Of a stretch of 64,000 nucleotides of DNA, positions 60,822 to 64,000 are shown in pieces. The stretch is from Streptomyces sp. HUAS YS2. GTDB lineage: Bacteria; Actinomycetota; Actinomycetes; Streptomycetales; Streptomycetaceae. Location: the NCBI RefSeq assembly GCF_033343995.1, contig NZ_CP137573.1:3381001-3445000 (forward strand), in the 5' to 3' direction. Made by a program: the position numbers and the translations under genes. The notes beneath the pieces are model-generated. The model searched no databases and was not told where the DNA came from. It was given only the letters and a program-made list of their open reading frames with translations. How positions within the stretch are numbered: position 1 is the first letter of the stretch; the number at the start of each line of letters is the position of its first letter.

Positions 60822-61435
60822 CACTTCTCCCCTTCCGTGGGAGTACGGGCTCGGTGGGCCCGCACCTTGTGACGGTTGCCACACCTGTCCATCGAGCACC
60901 AGCGGCGGCGCCCGGGGCGGGAGGTGTCGGCGAAGAGCAGGGCACAGTCGTCCGCGCCGCAGACGCGGATGCGGTCCGCGTACGGCCCGGTGAGCAGGTC
61001 GACGGCGTCCCGCGCGACCGTGGCGAGCAGCCCGGTGCCGGTGGCGCCGGGGGCCCAGGCGCGGGTCCCGTCGGCGGCGACCGTCGCGACGAGCGGGGCG
61101 TGGGCGGCGGCGGCGTTGAGCACGGCGAGATCGGCGGCCGGCAGCGGCTCGCCCCCGGCGCGGGCGAGCGCCAGCCGCCAGAGCGCGTCGCGGGTCGCCC
61201 GTACGGCGGTGAGCTCGGCGGCCGTGACGACGGGGGCGAGGCCCGGGGCGAGCCGGCAGTCGCGGACCCAGTCGAGGAGCCCCTCGGTGCGGTCGAGCAC
61301 CTCGTACTGCGAGGCCACGGGTCCGGGGCCGCCGGTGAGCAGGAGCTCCAGGCACAGGGCGCCCGCGTCGAAGCGGAAGACCTGGCCGTCGCGGTGACGG
61401 AGTGTCATGGCGGATGCGCTTGCGGACTCACTCAC
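60821..61435 (-). CDS. CGNR zinc-finger regulator (probably leaderless)
   Basis: The 204-residue protein belongs to the ABATE/CGNR family: an N-terminal helical stress-sensing part and a C-terminal zinc finger with CGADDCALLFADTSRPGRRR, WCSMDRCGNRHKVRAHR. It is expected to bind DNA. I propose GTG 61435 as the start, since a TATAGT -10 box ends seven bases upstream, leaving no leader; the ATG at 61408 (MTLRHRDGQVFRF) is an alternative. It is divergent from the VOC gene. Confidence 0.85.
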   Translation of the reverse strand: MSESASASAMTLRHRDGQVFRFDAGALCLELLLTGGPGPVASQYEVLDRTEGLLDWVRDCRLAPGLAPVVTAAELTAVRATRDALWRLALARAGGEPLPAADLAVLNAAAAHAPLVATVAADGTRAWAPGATGTGLLATVARDAVDLLTGPYADRIRVCGADDCALLFADTSRPGRRRWCSMDRCGNRHKVRAHRARTPTEGEK

Positions 61436-61456
61436 GTAACCACTATAACCAGTTAC
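61436..61456. promoter_or_regulatory. 21-bp divergent promoter with overlapping -10 boxes
   Basis: The interval holds GTAAC at one edge (61436-61440) and GTTAC at the other (61452-61456) as an inverted repeat, with TATAAC (plus, 61444-61449) and TATAGT (minus, 61447-61442) overlapping in the middle. Each -10 ends about seven bases from the start codon of the gene it faces, so both mRNAs would begin at the start codon. Confidence 0.6.
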
Positions 61457-61909
61457 ATGACAGCTCTCCATTGGAAGCTCGTGATCGACGCGGCCGACCC
61501 GCACACGCAGGCCGCCTTCTGGGCCGAGGCCCTGCGGTACCGGCAGGAGGACCACAGCGCGCTCGTCGAGCGGCTGCTGGACCTCGGCGCCGCCCCGCCG
61601 GACGCGACGACGACGCATGCCGGCCGCCTCGCCTGGCGCGATCTCGCCGCCGTCCGCCATCCGGACGACCCGTTCGACCCGGACAGCGACACCGGTCTGG
61701 GCAGGCGCCTGCTCTTCCAGCGCGTCCCCGAGCCGAAGACGGTCAAGAACCGGCTCCACATCGATGTCCACAGCGCCCCCGGCGAGCGGGACGCGGAGGT
61801 CGCCCGCCTGGAGTCCCTCGGCGCGGCGGTCCTGCGCCGGGTCGCCGAACCGGGCGGCTCGTGGGTGGTGATGACGGACCCCGAGGGCAACGAGTTCTGC
61901 GTGCACTGA
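61457..61909 (+). CDS. VOC (glyoxalase/bleomycin-resistance) family protein
   Basis: The 150-residue protein has the VOC pattern MTALHWKLVIDAADPHTQAA, FWAEALRYRQEDHSALVERL, LLFQRVPEPKTVKNRLHIDV and VVMTDPEGNEFCVH, with the probable metal ligands His and Glu near each end. It may bind a small molecule rather than act as an enzyme. ATG 61457 is only seven bases after a -10 box, so the mRNA is probably leaderless. It is divergent from the CGNR regulator, a likely controller. Confidence 0.87.
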   Translation: MTALHWKLVIDAADPHTQAAFWAEALRYRQEDHSALVERLLDLGAAPPDATTTHAGRLAWRDLAAVRHPDDPFDPDSDTGLGRRLLFQRVPEPKTVKNRLHIDVHSAPGERDAEVARLESLGAAVLRRVAEPGGSWVVMTDPEGNEFCVH

Positions 61910-61965
61910 CGCCGACCGGACCCCGGGGGCGACGAGTTGCGCGTGCACTGGCACCATCGGCGCCC

Positions 61966-62751
61966 ATGGCCACGTTCGTTCACCTCACCCCCGCCGCCCA
62001 CGCCGCCCGGATCCGGCGGAGCGGCATCCGGGCCCAGGGGCGCGAGGAGCGGCGGGGGGTGTTCCTCTTCCCCGTGCTGCCGTCGTACACGCTCACCCAC
62101 CAGTGGCTGCGCGAACTGGCCCGGCGCCCCGGACCGCGCCGACTCGTTGCCGTACACGTGCGGTTGGACGACGCCGAGCCCGTCCGGGTGGGGCGGTACA
62201 ACGACCGCGAGCCGCTCCTGACCACCGCGGCCGACGCCGTACGGCGGATCGCGGCGATGGAGGACCCGCGCGGCTGGGAGGTGATCCTGCCGCGCACCGT
62301 CACGGCACGGGAGGTGCGGACGGTCCGGGAGGTGCGGCAGGTCACCGGCTGGCGGTACTTCCCGAACGCGCACGGGGTCACGCCCTGCACCTGCTACGGC
62401 TGCCGGGTGCGCGGCGAGTACGGGTCCCAGCGGCTGCGGCGGCGCCGGCCGCATCCCTTCGACGGGCCGCCGCCCCCGCCGCGCGTCCTGCTCGCGCGAC
62501 TCGACGCCGCCGAGGCGCGGGGCGACACGGCGGCGCTGCGCGAGGCGCTGGGCTGGTACGGTCTGCGCCGCCGCGGTCCCCTCCCCCGGCTGACCGGGCT
62601 GGCCCGGCACCCCGACCCGGCCGTGCGGGTCGCGCTCGTCGAGGCCGTGGCGTACTGGAAGACACCCGGAGTGCCGGAGCTGCTGCGGGAGTTGGCGAAC
62701 GACCCGGACCCCGGCGTCCGCGAGGCCGTCGCGGATCACACCGACGACTGA
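61966..62751 (+). CDS. HEAT-repeat protein of unknown function
   Basis: The 261-residue protein begins with a region resembling a small ART/NAD-type fold (FVHLTPAAHAARIRRSGIRA, GVFLFPVLPSYTLTHQWLRE), has a cysteine cluster in TPCTCYGCRVRGEYG, and ends with HEAT-like repeats (ALGWYGLRRRGPLPRLTGLA, DPAVRVALVEAVAYWKTPGV, LANDPDPGVREAVADHTDD). The N-terminal assignment is tentative. It lies 56 bases after the VOC gene on the same strand. Confidence 0.7.
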   Translation: MATFVHLTPAAHAARIRRSGIRAQGREERRGVFLFPVLPSYTLTHQWLRELARRPGPRRLVAVHVRLDDAEPVRVGRYNDREPLLTTAADAVRRIAAMEDPRGWEVILPRTVTAREVRTVREVRQVTGWRYFPNAHGVTPCTCYGCRVRGEYGSQRLRRRRPHPFDGPPPPPRVLLARLDAAEARGDTAALREALGWYGLRRRGPLPRLTGLARHPDPAVRVALVEAVAYWKTPGVPELLRELANDPDPGVREAVADHTDD

Positions 62752-62773
62752 GGCCCCGTGCCCCGGACCTTCC

Positions 62774-63808
62774 TCAGGAGTCGAGCAACCGCCGTACGGT
62801 GAGGGCCAGTCGGGCTCGGGTCAGGCCGGCCGGGTCGGTGAGGTCGAGGCCCAGGACCTTGCCGAGCTGGTCGAGGCGGCGGGCGACGCTGCTGTGGTGC
62901 AGGTGGAGCAGGTCGGCGGCGCGGCGCAGGGAGCCGGTGGCGCAGTAGGCGTCCAGGGTCTCCAGGTCCTCCGGCACGGCGGCGATCCGGGCGAGCGCGG
63001 CCACGTCGGGGTTCGCGCGCGCGACGTCCGGGGGAAGGTCGGCGAGGAGGGCCAGCGCGCCCAGGTCGGCGTGGTGGACGACGGGTTCGCGCGCGGTGGT
63101 GAAGCGCAGCGCGGTACGGGCCCGGCGCCAGGACAGGTCGGGGCTGCCGGGGCCGCCGACACCGGCGCGCACGCCCGGCGGGAGACCGGCGGGATCCACG
63201 GCGGCGGCCAGGACCACGCCGACGTCGTCGAGCGGGGCCGCCTTCACCAGTCCGGTGGGGCACATCCGGCCGCCGACCTGGTCGAGCGGCAGCTCGGAGC
63301 ATACGGCGACGACGTGGACGGGTACGCCCGCGGCGAAGCCCAGGAGCCTGAGCGCCCGCGCCCTGGCCACCTCGTCGCCCTCGGCTCCGACGGCCAGTTC
63401 GACGAGGGCGGGGTCGGCCATGGTGGTGCGGGCCGGGCCGTACCGCTCGACGGCCGCCGCGACGGCGATCGCGAGCCGGTCGAGGACGATGTCGTCGAGC
63501 GGGTTCGGCGGGCCGGTCCGTTCCAGCCACACCTCGCCGATCTCCTCCTCGTCGAGGGTGACCGCGACAGTGGTCGAGGCGGGGAACGGGGCGGTGGTGG
63601 CCTCCGTGCCCAGCGGCGAGACGCGAACGGCCCGCCCGGTGCCGTGGAGCCGTATCCCGGTGACGCACTCGGCCAGGCCGGCCGAAGCGCGGGCGAGCGC
63701 CGGGAGATCCACGCGGCGGCGCATCAGCGTGTCGTAGAACGCGACGACGCGGATCGCGCCGTCGACGTACGGGTCGAGTCCCGACACCCGTAGGGCCAGT
63801 GCCTCCAT
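62774..63808 (-). CDS. PucR-type helix-turn-helix regulator
   Basis: The 344-residue protein has a GAF-like/helical N-terminal part and a C-terminal PucR helix-turn-helix (YCATGSLRRAADLLHLHHSS, VARRLDQLGKVLGLDLTDPA, RLALTVRRLLDS). PucR regulators activate purine or other catabolic genes. It is divergent from the hydrolase gene at the right edge and probably controls it. ATG 63808 (MEALALRVSGLDPYVDGAIR) is a better start than the longer reading to 63979, which would cross the intergenic promoter. Confidence 0.85.
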   Translation of the reverse strand: MEALALRVSGLDPYVDGAIRVVAFYDTLMRRRVDLPALARASAGLAECVTGIRLHGTGRAVRVSPLGTEATTAPFPASTTVAVTLDEEEIGEVWLERTGPPNPLDDIVLDRLAIAVAAAVERYGPARTTMADPALVELAVGAEGDEVARARALRLLGFAAGVPVHVVAVCSELPLDQVGGRMCPTGLVKAAPLDDVGVVLAAAVDPAGLPPGVRAGVGGPGSPDLSWRRARTALRFTTAREPVVHHADLGALALLADLPPDVARANPDVAALARIAAVPEDLETLDAYCATGSLRRAADLLHLHHSSVARRLDQLGKVLGLDLTDPAGLTRARLALTVRRLLDS

Positions 63809-63926
63809 ACCGGCCAGGATAGAAGCACCGGCCGCGCTGCGGTGCGCCGTTCGGCGCGTGATCGCGGTCCGATGCGCGACGGTCGGCGGATGATCCCGCC
63901 GGGGTCCGGCCGTGAGGATGACCCTC

Positions 63927-64000
63927 ATGGATCCCGAACTCGAAGCATTCGTCCCACTGTTCCCCGACACCGACTTCACCGACCCGGTCCGGGACCGCGA
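63927..64000 (+). CDS. Start of an alpha/beta hydrolase (runs off the right edge)
   Basis: Only 24 residues are visible (MDPELEAFVPLFPDTDFTDP, then VRDR). This start is typical of lipase/esterase-type alpha/beta hydrolases (HSL family), where the N-terminal segment caps the active site. The catalytic core is outside the window. GAGGATG precedes ATG 63927; ATG 63918 is an in-frame alternative. Divergence from a PucR gene suggests inducible expression. Confidence 0.6.
   Translation, partial: MDPELEAFVPLFPDTDFTDPVRDR

Overview
This is a high-GC actinobacterial chromosome segment, almost certainly Streptomyces. The signs are strong GC bias at third codon positions, many GTG/TTG starts, 4-bp stop/start overlaps (GTGA, ATGA), and the order rpoB-rplL-rplJ ... 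rplA-rplK-nusG-secE followed by tRNA-Trp, aspC, murB, rpmG and tRNA genes. It is chromosomal core interrupted by one integrated mobile element.

Layout. 1-5.4 kb (minus strand): the 5' part of rpoB, rplL, rplJ, rplA, rplK, nusG, secE and tRNA-Trp, with hairpins separating the transcription units. 5.6-17.1 kb: housekeeping genes (aspartate-type aminotransferase, adenosine-deaminase family protein, murB, two MaoC/HadAB-like dehydratases, rpmG, tRNA-Met, tRNA-Thr), a TetR regulator with its divergent oxidoreductase, a probably inactive cytosine-deaminase relative, and a secreted FG-GAP/VCBS protein.

17,223-33,723: an actinomycete integrative and conjugative element (AICE) in the 3' half of a tRNA-Tyr gene. 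It is bounded by 101-bp direct repeats exactly 16,400 bp apart that differ at one base. The high-GC core (about 19.1-31.8 kb) has a control block (two-winged-helix regulator, HD protein, Nudix protein, HTH regulator), a transfer and spread block (SpdB-like membrane protein, a GGDEF protein with a TTA codon, a small zinc protein, the TraB/FtsK DNA pump, small membrane proteins), a replication block (prim-pol and RecA-like ATPase), then xis and int. Lower-GC cargo lies at both ends, between core and att site: on the left a PIN domain fused to an Mrr-like PD-(D/E)XK domain, a candidate defence nuclease; on the right a PRC-barrel protein plus a three-helix membrane protein with pentapeptide repeats. 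A third, degenerate att-like sequence lies just after int, so the right-hand cargo probably entered between int and the original att end.

33.7-40.2 kb: tRNA-Tyr, yajQ, ogt-alkB, an amino-acid permease, a barstar-domain protein, yccF, htpX and an mscL with a zinc ribbon. 40.3-50.2 kb (minus strand): a nuoA-B-C-H-I-J-K-L-M-N operon lacking nuoD, E, F and G, with a long Pro/Ala-rich tail on NuoC. 50.4-54.3 kb: two duplicated sensor kinases flanking a repeat-rich spacer, then a LuxR-type response regulator. 54.4-57.5 kb: korAB (2-oxoacid:ferredoxin oxidoreductase), whose reduced ferredoxin could feed the partial complex I. 57.5-64 kb: small regulators (HxlR, CGNR, PucR), an NmrA-type oxidoreductase, rarD, VOC and HEAT-repeat proteins, and the start of an alpha/beta hydrolase.

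The least explained items are the PIN-Mrr fusion, the PRC/pentapeptide pair, the palindrome cluster after traB (possible transfer site), the TTA-containing mobile diguanylate cyclase, the partial complex I beside KorAB, and a 21-bp divergent promoter that appears to give two leaderless transcripts.
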